From contig CM060697.1 in the NCBI GenBank assembly GCA_030686995.1, positions 40,335,959-40,399,958 of the forward strand: a stretch of DNA of 64,000 nt, read 5' to 3'. The position numbers and the translations under genes are program-made. Shown here one piece after another: positions 23,568 to 35,750 of this stretch (the stretch's first letter is position 1; every line of letters starts with the position of its first letter). The notes beneath the pieces are model-generated. The model was not told the origin of the DNA. It ran no database searches and saw nothing but the letters and a program-made list of their open reading frames with translations. The DNA comes from Artemisia argyi (taxonomy: Eukaryota; Streptophyta; Magnoliopsida; Asterales; Asteraceae).

Positions 23568-26113
23568 GTAAGGGACATATTGCCCTCATAAAGTTAGCCT
23601 TTAGGGACAACGGGTCTCATCATGTAAGTGACAATTGCTCTTATCAAGTGTGCAAGCATTAGGGACAACGACAATCAACGTGTAATGGACAATTGCTCTC
23701 ATCAAGTGAGAAAGCGTTTAGGGACAACGGGTCCCATAAACTAAGGTACAATAGGTCTCAACAAGTGAACCTTTAGGGACAACGACTCTTATTATGTAAG
23801 GGACAAATTGCCCTCATAAAGTTAGCCTTTGGGGACAATGGATCTCATCATGTAAGTGACAGTTGCTCTTATCGAGTGTGTAAGCATTAGGGACAACGGC
23901 TATCATCATGTAAAAGGCAATTGCTCTCATCAAGTGAGCAGCATTTGGGGACAACGGCTCCCATAAAGTAGGGTACAATTTCTCTCAACAAGTGAGCCTT
24001 TGGGACAACGGCTTTTATCATGTAAAGGACAAATCGCCCTCATAAAGTTAGCCTTTAGGGGCAATGGATCTCATTATGTAAGTGATAGTTGCTCTTATCG
24101 AGTGTGTAAGCATTAGGGACAACGGCTATCATCATGTAAAGGGCAATTGCTCACATCAAGTGAGTAGCATTTAGGGACAATGGCTCCCATAAAGTGAGGT
24201 ACAATTTCTATCAACAAGTGAGCCTTTAGGGACAACGGCTCTTATCATGTAAAGGACAAATCGCCCTCATAAAGTTAGCCTTTACGGACAACGGATCTCA
24301 ACACGCAAGTGACCATTGCTCTTGTCAAGTGTGCAAGCATTAGGGACAACGGCTATCATCATGTATAGGAAAATTGCTCTCATCAAGTGTGCAAATGTTT
24401 AGGGAGAACGGCTCCCATAAAGTAAGGTACAATTGCTTTCAACAAGTGAGTCTTTAGGGACAACGACTCTCATCATGTAAGGGACATATTGCCCTCATAA
24501 AGTTAGCCTTTAGGGACAACGGATCTCATCATGTAAGTGACAATTGCTCTTATCAAGTGTGCAACCATTAGGGACAACGGCAATCAACGTGTAATGGACA
24601 ATTGCTCTCATCAAGTGAGAAAGCGTTTAGGGACAACGGGTCCCATAAACTAAGGTACAATAGGTCTCAACATGTGAGCCTTTAGGGACAACAACTCTTA
24701 TTATGTAAGGGAAAAATTGCCCTCATAAAGTTAGCCTTTAGGGACAATGGATCTCATCATGTAAGAGACAGTTGCTCTTATCGAGTGTTTAAGCATTAGG
24801 GACAACGGCTATCGTCATGTAAAGGGCAATTGTTCTCATCAAGTGAGCACAATTTGGGGACAATGGCTCCCATAAAGTAAGGTACAATTTCTCTCAACAA
24901 GTGAGCCTTTAGGGACAACGGCTTTTATCATGTAAAGGACAAATCGCCCTCATAAAGTTAGCCTTTAGGGACAATGGATCTCATTATGTAAGTGATAGGT
25001 TCTCTTATCGAGTGTGTAAGCATTAGGGACAACGGCTATCATCATGTAAAGGGCAATTGCTCTCATCAAATGAGCAGCATTTAGGGACAACGGCTCCCAT
25101 AAAGTGAGGTACAATTTCTATCAACAAGTGAGCCTTTAGGGACAACGGCTCTTATCAGGTAAAGGACAAATCGCCCTCATAAACTTAGCTTTTAGGGACA
25201 ACGGATCTCAACATGCAAGTGACAATTGCTCTTGTCAAGTGTGCAAGCATTAGGGACAATGGCTATCATCATGTAAAGGACAATTGCTCTCATCAAGTGA
25301 GCAAGCGTTTAGGGAGAACGGCTCCCATAAAGTAAGGTACAATTGCTGTCAACAAGTGAGTCTTTAGGGACAACGGCTCTTATTATGTAAGGGACATATT
25401 GCCCTCATAAAGTTAGCCTTTAGGGACAACGGGTCTCATCATGTAAGTGACAATTGCTCTTATCAAGTGTGCAAGCATTAGGGACAACGGCAATCAACGT
25501 GTAATGGACAATTGCTCTCATCAAGTGAGAAAGCGTTTAGGGACAACGGGTCCCATAAACTAAGGTACAATAGGTCTCAACAAGTTAGCCTTTAGGGACA
25601 ATGACTCTTATTATGTAAGGGACAAATTGCCCTCATAAGGTTAGCCTTTGGGGACAATGGATCTCATCATGTAAGTGAGAGTTGCTCTTATCGAGTGTGT
25701 AAGCATTAGGGACAACGGCTATCATCATGTAAATGGCAATTGCTCTCTTCAAGTGAGCAGCATTTGGGGACAACGGTTCCCATAAAGTAAGGTACAATTT
25801 CTCTCTACAAGTGAGCCTATAGGGATAACGGCTTTTATCATGTAAAGGACAAATCGCCCTCATAAAGTTAGCCTTTAGGGACAATGGATCTCATTATGTA
25901 AGTGATAGTTGCTCTTATCGAGTGTGTAAGCATTAGGGACAACGCCTATCATCATTTAAAGGGCAATTGCTCTCATCAAGTGAGCACCATTTAAGGACAA
26001 CGGCTCCCATAAAGTGAGGTACAATTTCTATCAACAAGTGAGCCTTTAGGGACAACGGCTCTTATCATGTAAAGGACAAATCGCCCTCATAAAGTTAGCC
26101 TTTAGGGACAACG
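23568..26113. repeat. Satellite array, block 3
   Basis: Continues the type-C monomer interrupted by the gypsy element, starting with the right TSD copy GTAAG (23568-23572). About 45 monomers in the same A-B-C-D order and orientation. A-variant CAATCAACGTGTAA copies lie near 23672, 24583 and 25493, keeping the ~908-bp spacing. It ends in a type-D monomer at CAACG. Confidence 0.96.
26109..26113 (+). repeat. TSD of compound LTR element, left (CAACG)
   Basis: CAACG before the first LTR recurs at 38492-38496 after the last LTR remnant; no duplication flanks the middle LTR. One insertion event therefore lies behind the whole 12.4-kb structure. CAACG is common in this satellite, but the monomer also resumes exactly in register. 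Confidence 0.88.
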
Positions 26114-26440
26114 TGTAACACCCCCAATTCATGGTTGCAGCGGAATTCAAACTGGGTGTTACTCGACGGCACAATAGTCACAACAATAGAAAACGAACTC
26201 CAATTGAGTCGTTTTAAAAGATTTATCATTCAAATTATATAAATATCAGAGGTTACAAAATGAGGTCCCAAATGGTTCCATGTTTACAATTTACATTAAA
26301 TGAGTTTTGAATGATAATAAAATTTATAGCCCTCTTGAGTATCCGTGTCCTTCCGTTCCATCCTTGATCGTCATGAACCTGAAATACATGCTTGAGAGGT
26401 CAACACAAAGGTTGAGTGATATTCATAGAGTTTGTTTATT

Positions 26441-26602
26441 GTTTGAACACAATGTGTTGGTAGTAAATCGTTGAACACAATAATCGTAGTGGTTGTAGTT
26501 AAATCGTTTGAACACAATAATCATAGTGTTTGTAGTTAAATCGTTTGAACACAATAATCATAGTGTTTGTAGTTAAATTGTTTGAACACAATAATCGTAG
26601 TG
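26441..26602. repeat. 37-bp tandem repeat in LTR 1
   Basis: Units of the type TAGTTAAATCGTTTGAACAC plus AATAATCATAGTGTTTG, 37 bp each, with a shorter divergent first unit. One unit more than the same array in LTR 2. Confidence 0.9.
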
Positions 26603-27171
26603 TGAGCTGTAGACTCACACCAATGTTTGGAAAACAAAACAGGTAGGCTACGTTATTATACACCCATAAAATGTATTATACACTAAGCTTATGACACCAA
26701 AACGTTAACGTGTACCAATATCGATCGGCAGATTTATCCCGGTAGGTACTTTGCCGTCATACCTAATGATTCAAATATTAATGCATTTGTTTAAACTTAG
26801 TCAAAACAAATGGGATTCGTCAATCCCAATAGGCCTATTCACAATATTCGCGCTCACTTGCAAGTAACCCTCGCAAGTGATTAAATGGTTCATAATAAGG
26901 GATCTTGGTTTGGCAAGGATGTTACTTAGTGATAATAAAACATAGTCGAATAGCATACAGTAGAAAGCATTGTGTTCGAGTAGAAAAATAATAGCATGTA
27001 TTCCCCCCAAGGGTTTGTAGAACATTGAAGTAATGTAAAGTGGGGCTATGAACTCACCTTAAGTTGGATAGCAAGTAATGAAGGTGATGGTTGGATCGTG
27101 TAGGTTTCTACGAGCAACCTATAATAGAATGTTGCGACTTAGGATTTGAGTAATGAATATAACGGAGTGCC

Positions 27172-27182
27172 TATATATATAT
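27172..27182 (-). promoter_or_regulatory. Putative TATA box, LTR 1
   Basis: TATATATATAT-type run read on the minus strand followed by AGGCACTCCG. Same in LTR 2 at about 33501-33511. It would initiate element-sense RNA. Confidence 0.4.
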
Positions 27183-29340
27183 CTTGCATTTAGTCCATGA
27201 TGTGGTATGACGTATATTGTAAGTCTTTGAAAGAAAAGATTCATGAACATGTATGTTTTGTATATCGTTTACTACCGTTCGGGCCGACATAATTCAGAAG
27301 TCATGTTAGTAAGCGTTCGAGGAGCCAGGACACTTTAACTCGTAAATCCACAACTCAACTCGATGGCTTACATAATGAACTCCTCACATGAGGCTCCCTA
27401 CTATTGTAGTAGTTGATAAAGTATATAGATATAAGTTTTGATCCGAAAAGTTACTTGTCCGATATTTGAATAAACTTAGGAAAGTTTATTAGTACATGAA
27501 GATTGTTATTAGGGCATGTTTCATAAGTTTTGTATGACCATTTTCTCTTGGTAATATCTCATGGTTCCCTTTTAAGTGAAGTAGATCCAAATTGCTTGTT
27601 CAAGTTATCACCTAATTCATTGTTTCATGTTTACGCCTATGTAAGTTGGTATGGTCATTTCGTCATGGCCTAGCCATGACCTTTGGTCCTTGTTCCAAGG
27701 TCATGAGACTCAACCTTGGCTCTAGCCATGGTTGTGGTCTTGATTATAGGTCATAAGACCTCTTGTTCCTTTTAAAGTATAACCATAATATAGTGACTTT
27801 GGTCTAAAAATGGGCTGTTTTGAATTTGAAGAATTTTATCACTCGGAAAGCATTTTCAGGGCTCAAGCTTCTTTGTTCCTGAACGAAAACGTCGTTCCGG
27901 ACAACTTTCGTGTTTTAACTTTTTGATGAATCGGACCAGAAGTGTGACTTTCAAAACCCAAATTTGATCAGAATGGTATTTGGCAGTTTGCCGCAAAGTT
28001 TTGGTAACTTCAAATGGGCGTAACTTTTGACTCGTATACTCGTTTTGGGTGGTTCAAGTTGCTACGGTTTCCTTGTTAAGTCCTCTACTGTAATATGTAA
28101 TGATCAAATATCATATTTTTACCATTTTGATCAGGTCTTACCAAGAAAGTCACTAGTTTGCTTGTTATAGTAACTTGTCTTATCAATCATGTACAATAAC
28201 TTGTTTTACTCACTTTTATACATCATGGACATAACTACAAGACATAATATAGCAAGAATAACATGTAAATAACATGAACATGATTATTTAACAAGAATCA
28301 TGTTAGGGTTTGGCTTACAACTTTTGGCTTTCAAAAATGAAAGGAAAGTAGCAAGTAAGGAAAAGGACATTGATAGACTTGCTTCAACCCACTTCACTTC
28401 ATGCAATCTTTCTACCCTTGTAATCTTGAAAGATGGATGATGAAGGTTGAGGTGAATTGAGTGGATTTAAACTCAAGAGAAATCACCAAGTATATGAGGT
28501 TATGGAAGAGTTTTGGTGAATGATAACCTAACTAGAGTTTCTACCTTGAAGAATCACTTGAATCATGCATGAAACTAGAAGGAAAAGAGCAAAGGATATG
28601 GTGTTGGTGTGTGTAGAAGTGGACGGCAACAAAGGGGGGATGGGGGGCTTTTATAGGGTCTTAAGGAGGTTACTTGTGTTGACTTGTCAACCCTTGGAGG
28701 CCAAGTTCAACACATGTAAGCATCCAAGAGTTCTAAGCATAAGATCATGACACATGGGTGGTGAATCCCCCCCCCCCTATGGCGGTTTGTATATCTTGGG
28801 GAGCAAGGTTGGACTTTTGATGATATTATCCAAGATACTTGGTTAGTTTTGACTCCGGGAAATGCCAATCGTAAATGATTAAGCCTCAAAACGTAAAACC
28901 GGGTATCGTAAAAATACGAAACTTGGAAGAATGGTTAAACTTGTCAAAATATTCCATAATAAAATATAAAATGAGTGGTAGGTTCCATTTGGGTGGTAAA
29001 ACCCTGCTAAAACTGGAAACACGGGTCTAAAACGCGTAATACGTAAAATGTACGAATATTGCGTAAAATTGAGAAAAGTAAAATATTACTTTTCTAATAG
29101 GTTATAAATGATTTAAAATGACTTATAATGTCTAGACTGGGCTCAGTCTAGTGTCGGTTGGTATTAAATGTCTTTTAGACATCAAACCTAAAGCCTAAAA
29201 ATCAAGGAATGACTTATAATGTCAAGGAATGATTTTTGGTCAAAGGAGGAGGGAAAAATATGTTGACTTTTTCTAATAAGTTGAAAACTCAAATCGTCTT
29301 AGAAACGCGTTTTGTGGTCTAACGGTTAATCGCCCATACG

Positions 29341-29391
29341 GTTAAGCGTGCTCATGTGAGAGTAGTACAGGCTTGGGTGACCTGCTGGGAA
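29341..29391 (+). other. 5S rRNA-derived segment in LTR 1
   Basis: Four blocks of 5S rRNA in exact order and spacing: GTTAAGCGTGCT, then 5 nt, GAGAGTAGTAC, then 6 nt, GGGTGACCT, 1 nt, CTGGGAA. By my recollection of the plant 5S consensus about 42 of 51 positions match, covering the A box, intermediate element and C box of the Pol III internal promoter. The rest of the 5S gene is absent, so it is not a 5S gene. It reads on the plus strand, antisense to the element. Confidence 0.88.
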
Positions 29392-29613
29392 AAGTAATTA
29401 ACCTGAAAATGCGAATTGTTACAGTCTCTACCCCTTACGGGGAACTTCGTCCCAAAGTTCTATGTGTGTCATATGTTGGAGTGGTGTCAATGAAAAGGTG
29501 TGGTTACTTATGAGGACTAGAGTCTGGAATTACCAGTGATGTAATTTGATTTGTCATTTCAGTGTATGGTGTAGGATGAGGCTTCCTTTTATGTAGGAAA
29601 GGTATGGTAATAG

Positions 29614-29729
29614 TCGAATATCAAAGGAAATTGATATAGCAGTCGGATATTAATAGGAATTGATATAGTAGTTGAATATCAAAGGAACTTGATATAGTTG
29701 TCAAGTATCAATAGCAATTGATATAAGAA
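29614..29729. repeat. 29-bp hairpin tandem repeat, copy 1
   Basis: Four 29-bp units starting at 29614, 29643, 29672 and 29701. Each has AATATCAA-type and TTGATAT-type arms that can pair around a short A/G-rich loop. Confidence 0.85.
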
Positions 29730-29784
29730 TCGAATCATGGAATAAGCGTTGAACATGTGGTTGGACCAAGTCCTGTTTGAATTG

Positions 29785-29960
29785 TACGGCTGCCCATGCA
29801 TATGGCTACATGGCTTCGCAATGAGTTTGGTACGACTGCGCATGCGTATGGTTACATGGCCCCGTAATGAGTTTGGTACGACTGCACATGCATATGGCCT
29901 CGCAATGAGTTTGTTACGACTGCACATGCATATGGTTACATGGCCTCGCAATGAGTTTGT
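29785..29960. repeat. 46-bp tandem repeat, copy 1
   Basis: Four units beginning TACGACTGC and ending GAGTTTG, 46, 46, 38 and 46 bp; the third lacks 8 bp. Each holds a CATGCATATG-type near-palindrome. Short ORFs on both strands here are by-products. Confidence 0.85.
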
Positions 29961-31360
29961 TTGTTATTGCACTATCATTATGAAAACCAAAATGTAAACC
30001 TCGTACTAATGGAAATTGGGATAGTCGTTGCAATCATAGCCTAGTAGGTAATCTGTTGTTGTATCTAGTGTTTATTGACTTCATACTTATGTTATTTCGG
30101 ATATAATTAAGCCCACTTGTTTATAATTCTTTATTTACATAGAGAGGCATCCCAAACAATGTAACTAAAGGAATATAAACGTATGGTTCGATGATTTATA
30201 ATTTCTTTATTTAAATGAAAAGGCATCCCAATCCATTCAAATAAGGACATTATAAATCATCCTACTCAAGAATTCCCGACACAACATTCATACTTAGCCG
30301 GTGAGTTACAAGGTAGTGTATTACGAGATGATACTGGTGTTCCAAAAGTACAAGATGAATATTCAAACTTGTAAAGCTGATGAGGGTACTTGTGGTGTAA
30401 CTAAGGATGATTTGAGCTTTAAAAGTGCATCAAGATCTGTTAATGAGCTTGTGTTTGTAACGGTTGTGAAGATAATGATGTGATATGTTGATAAACAAAA
30501 ATGTGTAGTGTATGCTTAACATTAATACTCTTAGGTATAGATGTTGAGTTTGCTTTAAAAATCTTAATAGACTTTAAAGGTTTATGATGGAATGGTATCC
30601 TTAGGACCTAAACATGATAGTACTTCTACAGGATGAAGAGAAGATTTGATAACTATCCCAAGATAGTAGTTCGGATTATCTCATAAATGAAAAATTTCAA
30701 GAATGAAATTAGGTAGTACAAATAAGGTGTTAAGATCTTGTTGAGTGGTAAGACACTATCGTGTCTCTAGATTGTTTTAATGTATTCTGGTGGTTTATTG
30801 TGTTCATGTAGGAAATCAATCTAAACATAACCCTAGTACAACTATTCTCAGTATTTGGAAATTTTAAGTCGAATATAGTTAGTCAGACTATATTCCACTG
30901 TCCCTAGGTTAAATATAGGTGACTAGTCTATATTTAGCCAAGGTTCGATAAAATTTTCAAATACCTAAATTAGGTATACTTGTGATATGTCCGTTGTTTG
31001 CGGGAAACTGTCCACTAAACAAAGGCGATGTCAAACCCTTCAGTTGCAAGTCCCGCCCATACAAGACTTGTAACGTATGTTTTCATATTCCATTGCATAG
31101 AAGATAGTAAGGGTAGGTACGTATGGAAAGGAAGTTTTAAGTAGTTCTAAAATAGAACATACTTGGCCAGGATCACGAACTTTTAATAATGAAGGTTTCA
31201 TAAGAAAACTTTGATGAATGTAGAGAAAGTTCAGCTTTTGTCGATGATGGGTTAGTTTGTCCTTTAGAAATCTCATATTTCTTGTTTGGAAATCGATAAA
31301 TTGTGATGGGTTTTTGATATCATAAGAAATGATATTGATGATGTGATGGAATAATTCTAG

Positions 31361-32060
31361 AGACCATTGCACAAAACACAATGTCTCGGAAGTAGGTTAG
31401 ACCATTGTGCAATTCACAATGTCTGGGAAGTAGGTTAGGCCATTGTGTGACTCAAAACATTTGAGAAATGATTAAGACCATTGTATCATACAATGTCTTG
31501 GAAAATGAATGAGACCATTGTATCTCACAATGTCTTGGAAAATGAATGAGGCCATTGTATCTCACAATGTCTTGAAAAGTGAATGAGACCATTGTATCTC
31601 ACAATGTCTTGAAAAATGAATGAGACCATTGTATCTCACAATGTCTTGGAAAATGAATGAGACCATTGTATCTCACAATGTCTTGAAAAGTGAATGAGAC
31701 CATTGTATCTCACAATGTCTTGAAAAATGAATGAGACCATTGTATCTCACAATGTCTTGGAAAATGAATGAGACCATTGTATCATACAATGTCTTGGAAA
31801 ATGAATGAGACCATTGTATCATACAATGTCTTGGAAAATGATTGAGACCATTGTATCTCACAATGTCTTGAAAAATGAATGAGACCATTGTATCATACAA
31901 TGTCTTGGAAAATGAATGAGACCATTGTATCATACAATGTCTTGGAAAATGAATGAGACCATTGTATCATACAATGTCTTGGAAAATGAATGAGACCATT
32001 GTATCTCACAATGTCTTGAAAAATGAATGAGACCATTGCAATCAGTTACAATGTCTTGGA
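31361..32060. repeat. 37-bp hairpin tandem repeat array, copy 1 (about 19 units)
   Basis: Units of 37 bp (the first three longer and divergent) containing GAGACCATTGTATC and ACAATGTCTTGG. Each unit has an inverted repeat; the best version, CATTGTATCATACAATG, is a perfect 17-bp palindrome around a central C. Most units alternate between an ATCATAC core and an ATCTCAC core. Confidence 0.93.
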
Positions 32061-32463
32061 CATATAATGTTGGAGTAGGAATATGATTGGGAGAGTGTGA
32101 TTGTGTCGAAATGCCCTAGAATAGGCATATGCAGATATGTTTAGTCCATTGTTTAGATAAATGATTGAAAATAAACCGAGTTTATATATCAATATACTAA
32201 TGCTTATGGGAAAATGCTCAATTATGTTTAGGGTACATATATAAATATGCAATTATGTTTGTGTAGCACAAAAATGTCTACGGGGAAATGCTCAAAATGG
32301 GTATATATGAATATACTAATATGTTTGTGTATCATAACATGCTTACTAAGTCCATAATCGTCTGGAGGATGGAAGACACGGAGAGCGGAAGGCTATAAAA
32401 TGTTTTTGTTTGTGATTGTAGTTATAGTTTAGGTCTCACTTAGACCCGTTTCTCTATAACCAT

Positions 32464-32476
32464 GGCTCTGGTACCA
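32464..32476 (-). other. Primer-binding site of minus-strand element
   Basis: The complement reads TGGTACCAGAGCC, one mismatch from the initiator tRNA-Met complement, and is separated from the LTR by GAT exactly as in the gypsy element at 11863-11865. It fixes the element's orientation. Confidence 0.87.
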
Positions 32477-32806
32477 ATCTGTAACACCCCCAATTCATGG
32501 TTGCAGCGGAATTCAAACTGGGTGTTACTCGACGGCACAATAGTCACAATAATAGAAAACGAACTCCAATTGAGTCGTTTTAAAGGATTTATCATTCAAA
32601 TTATATAAATATCAGAGGTTACAAAATGAGGTCCCAAATGGTTCCATGTTTACAATTTACATTAAATGAGTTTTGAATGATAATAAAATTTATAGCCCTC
32701 TTGAGTATCCATGTCCTTCCGTGCCATCCTTGATCGTCATGAACCTGAAATACATGCTTGAGAGGTCAACACAAAGGTTGAGTGATATTCATAGAGTTTG
32801 TTTAAT

Positions 32807-32931
32807 GTTTGAACACAATGTGTTGGTAGTAAATCGTTGAACACAATAATCGTAGTGTTTGTAGTTAAATCGTTTGAACACAATAATCATAGTGTTTGTA
32901 GTTAAATCGTTTGAACACAATAATCGTAGTG
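32807..32931. repeat. 37-bp tandem repeat in LTR 2
   Basis: Same units as at 26441-26602 with one fewer. Confidence 0.9.
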
Positions 32932-35667
32932 TGAGTTGTAGACTCACACCAATGTTTGGAAAACAAAACAGGTAGGCTACGTTATTATACGCCCATAAAA
33001 TGTATTATACACTAAGCTTATGACACCAAAACGTTAACGTGTACCAATATCGATCGGCAGATTTTTCCCGGTAGGTACTTTGCCGTCATACCTAATGATT
33101 CAAATATTAATGCATTTGTTTGAACTTAGTCAAAACAAATGGGATTCGTCAATCCCAATAGGCCTATTCACAATATTCGCGCTCACTTGCAAGTAACCCT
33201 CGCAAGTGATTAAATGGTTCATAATAAGGGATCTTGGTTTGGCAAGGATGTTACTTAGTGATAATAAAACATAGTCGAATAGCATACAGTAGAAAGCATT
33301 GTGTTCGAGTAGAAAAATAATAGCATGTATTCCCCCCAAGGGTTTGTAGAACATTGAAGTAATGTAAAGTGGGGCTATGAACTCACCTTAAGTTGGATAG
33401 CAAGTAATGAAGGTGATGGTTGGATCGTGTAGGTTTCTACGAGCAACCTATAATAGAATGTTGCGACTTAGGATTTGAGTAATGAATATAACGGAGTGCC
33501 TATATATATATCTTGCATTTAGTCCATGATGTGGTATGACGTATATTGTAAGTCTTTGAAAGAAAAGATTCATGAACATGTATGTTTTGTATATCGTTTA
33601 CTACCGTTCGGGCCGACATAATTCAGAAGTCATGTTAGTAAGCGTTCGAGGAGCCAGGACACTTTAACTCATAAATCCACAACTCAACTCGATGGCTTAC
33701 ATAATGAACTCCTCACATGAGGCTCCCTACTATTGTAGTAGTTGATAAAGTATATAGATATAAGTTTTGATCCGAAAAGTTACTTGTCCGATATTTGAAT
33801 AAACTTAGGAAAGTTTATTAGTACATGAAGATTGTTATTAGGGCATGTTTCATAAGTTTTGTATGACCATTTTCTCTTGGTAATATCTCATGGTTCCCTT
33901 TTAAGTGAAGTAGATCCAAATTGCTTGTTCAAGTTATCACCTAATTCATTGTTTCATGTTTACGCCTATGTAAGTTGGTATGGTCATTTCGTCATGGCCT
34001 AGCCATGACCTTTGGTCCTTGTTCCAAGGTCATGAGACTCAACCTTGGCTCTAGCCATGGTTGTGGTCTTGATTATAGGTCATAAGACCTCTTGTTCCTT
34101 TTAAAGTATAACCATAATATAGTGACTTTGGTCTAAAAATGGGCTGTTTTGAATTTGAAGAATTTTATCACTCGGAAAGCATTTTCAGGGCTCAAGCTTC
34201 TTTGTTCCTGAACGAAAACGTCGTTCCGGACAACTTTCGTGTTTTAACTTTTTGATGAATCGGACCAGAAGTGTGACTTTCAAAACCCAAATTTGATCAG
34301 AATGGTATTTGGCAGTTTGCCGCAAAGTTTTGGTAACTTCAAATGGGCGTAACTTTTGACTCGTATACTCGTTTTGGGTGGTTCAAGTTGCTACGGTTTC
34401 CTTGTTAAGTCCTCTACTGTAATATGTAATGATCAAATATCATATTTTTACCATTTTGATCAGGTCTTACCAAGAAAGTCACTAGTTTGCTTGTTATAGT
34501 AACTTGTCTTATCAATCATGTACAATAACTTGTTTTACTCACTTTTATACATCATGGACATAACTACAAGACATAATATAGCAAGAATAACATGTAAATA
34601 ACATGAACATGATTATTTAACAAGAATCATGTTAGGGTTTGGCTTACAACTTTTGGCTTTCAAAAATGAAAGGAAAGTAGCAAGTAAGGAAAAGGACATT
34701 GATAGACTTGCTTCAACCCACTTCACTTCATGCAATCTTTCTACCCTTGTAATCTTGAAAGATGGATGATGAAGGTTGAGGTGAATTGAGTGGATTTAAA
34801 CTCAAGAGAAATCACCAAGTATATGAGGTTATGGAAGAGTTTTGGTGAATGATAACCTAACTAGAGTTTCTACCTTGAAGAATCACTTGAATCATGCATG
34901 AAACTAGAAGGAAAAGAGCAAAGGATATGGTGTTGGTGTGTGTAGAAGTGGACGGCAACAAAGGGGGGATGGGGGGCTTTTATAGGGTCTTAAGGAGGTT
35001 ACTTGTGTTGACTTGTCAACCCTTGGAGGCCAAGTTCAACACATGTAAGCATCCAAGAGTTCTAAGCATAAGATCATGACACATGGGTGGTGAATCCCCC
35101 CCCCTATGGCGGTTTGTATATCTTGGGGAGCAAGGTTGGACTTTTGATGATATTATCCAAGATACTTGGTTAGTTTTGACTCCGGGAAATGCCAATCGTA
35201 AATGATTAAGCCTCAAAACGTAAAACCGGGTATCGTAAAAATACGAAACTTGGAAGAATGGTTAAACTTGTCAAAATATTCCATAATAAAATATAAAATG
35301 AGTGGTAGGTTCCATTTGGGTGGTAAAACCCTGCTAAAACTGGAAACACGGGTCTAAAACGCGTAATACGTAAAATGTACGAATATTGCGTAAAATTGAG
35401 AAAAGTAAAATATTACTTTTCTAATAGGTTATAAATGATTTAAAATGACTTATAATGTCTAGACTGGGCTCAGTCTAGTGTCGGTTGGTATTAAATGTCT
35501 TTTAGACATCAAACCGAAAGCCTAAAAATCAAGGAATGACTTATAATGTCAAGGAATGATTTTTGGTCAAAGGAGGAGGGAAAAATATGTTGACTTTTTC
35601 TAATAAGTTGAAAACTCAAATCGTCTTAGAAACGCGTTTTGTGGTCTAACGGTTAATCGCCCATACG

Positions 35668-35718
35668 GTTAAGCGTGCTCATGTGAGAGTAGTACAGGCT
35701 TGGGTGACCTGCTGGGAA
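35668..35718 (+). other. 5S rRNA-derived segment in LTR 2
   Basis: Identical in sequence to the 51-bp segment at 29341-29391. Confidence 0.88.
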
Positions 35719-35750
35719 AAGTAATTAACCTGAAAATGCGAATTGTTACA

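Larger units (their letters stand above)
26114..29423 (-). repeat. LTR copy 1 (3' LTR in element orientation)
   Basis: Plus-strand edges are TGTAACACCCCC and AATTGTTACA. It contains a 37-bp tandem repeat (26441-26602), a possible minus-strand TATA (27172-27182), an 8-bp-arm hairpin GTCATGGC/GCCATGAC at 27662-27680, a C11 run at 28767-28777, and a 5S rRNA-derived segment at 29341-29391. The small ORFs (for example near 28565-28750) have no recognisable product. Confidence 0.93.
29424..32479 (-). other. Internal region, copy 1 (complete, non-coding)
   Basis: A 3056-bp internal domain. At the element's 3' side (plus 29424) it has a purine-rich tract and a GGGACGAAGTTCC-type motif; at its 5' side the primer-binding site. 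Between them lie three tandem-repeat arrays (29614-29729, 29785-29960, 31361-32060). The longest element-sense frame outside repeats is 113 codons (31040-31381) with no recognisable motif. No gag, protease, RT or integrase signature is seen. Confidence 0.85.
32480..35750 (-). repeat. LTR copy 2 (middle, full length)
   Basis: Same edges as LTR 1, about a dozen substitutions by eye, one 37-bp repeat unit fewer and a C9 instead of a C11 run (35096-35104); these two length changes account for the whole 39-bp size difference. It is flanked on both sides by internal sequence and has no TSD of its own. Confidence 0.93.

Noticed and set aside
29341..29391. A functional 5S rRNA gene
   Set aside because: Only the 3' promoter half is present, the first ~65 nt and the 3' end are missing, and it lies within an LTR at identical positions in each copy.
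26114..29423. MITE or DNA transposon reading of the TGTAACA/TGTTACA termini
   Set aside because: The short terminal inversion is the normal LTR edge; 5-bp TSD, primer site and repeated LTRs identify a retrotransposon.
31040..31381. 113-codon minus-strand ORF in the non-coding element (also 37367-37708)
   Set aside because: It is in element sense, but no motif is recognisable. It begins inside the hairpin repeat, and identity between copies only reflects recent duplication. Left as unsupported.
31673..31933. Repetitive 71-86 codon ORFs in the 37-bp array
   Set aside because: A 37-bp unit is not a multiple of three; the frame just cycles through the repeat.
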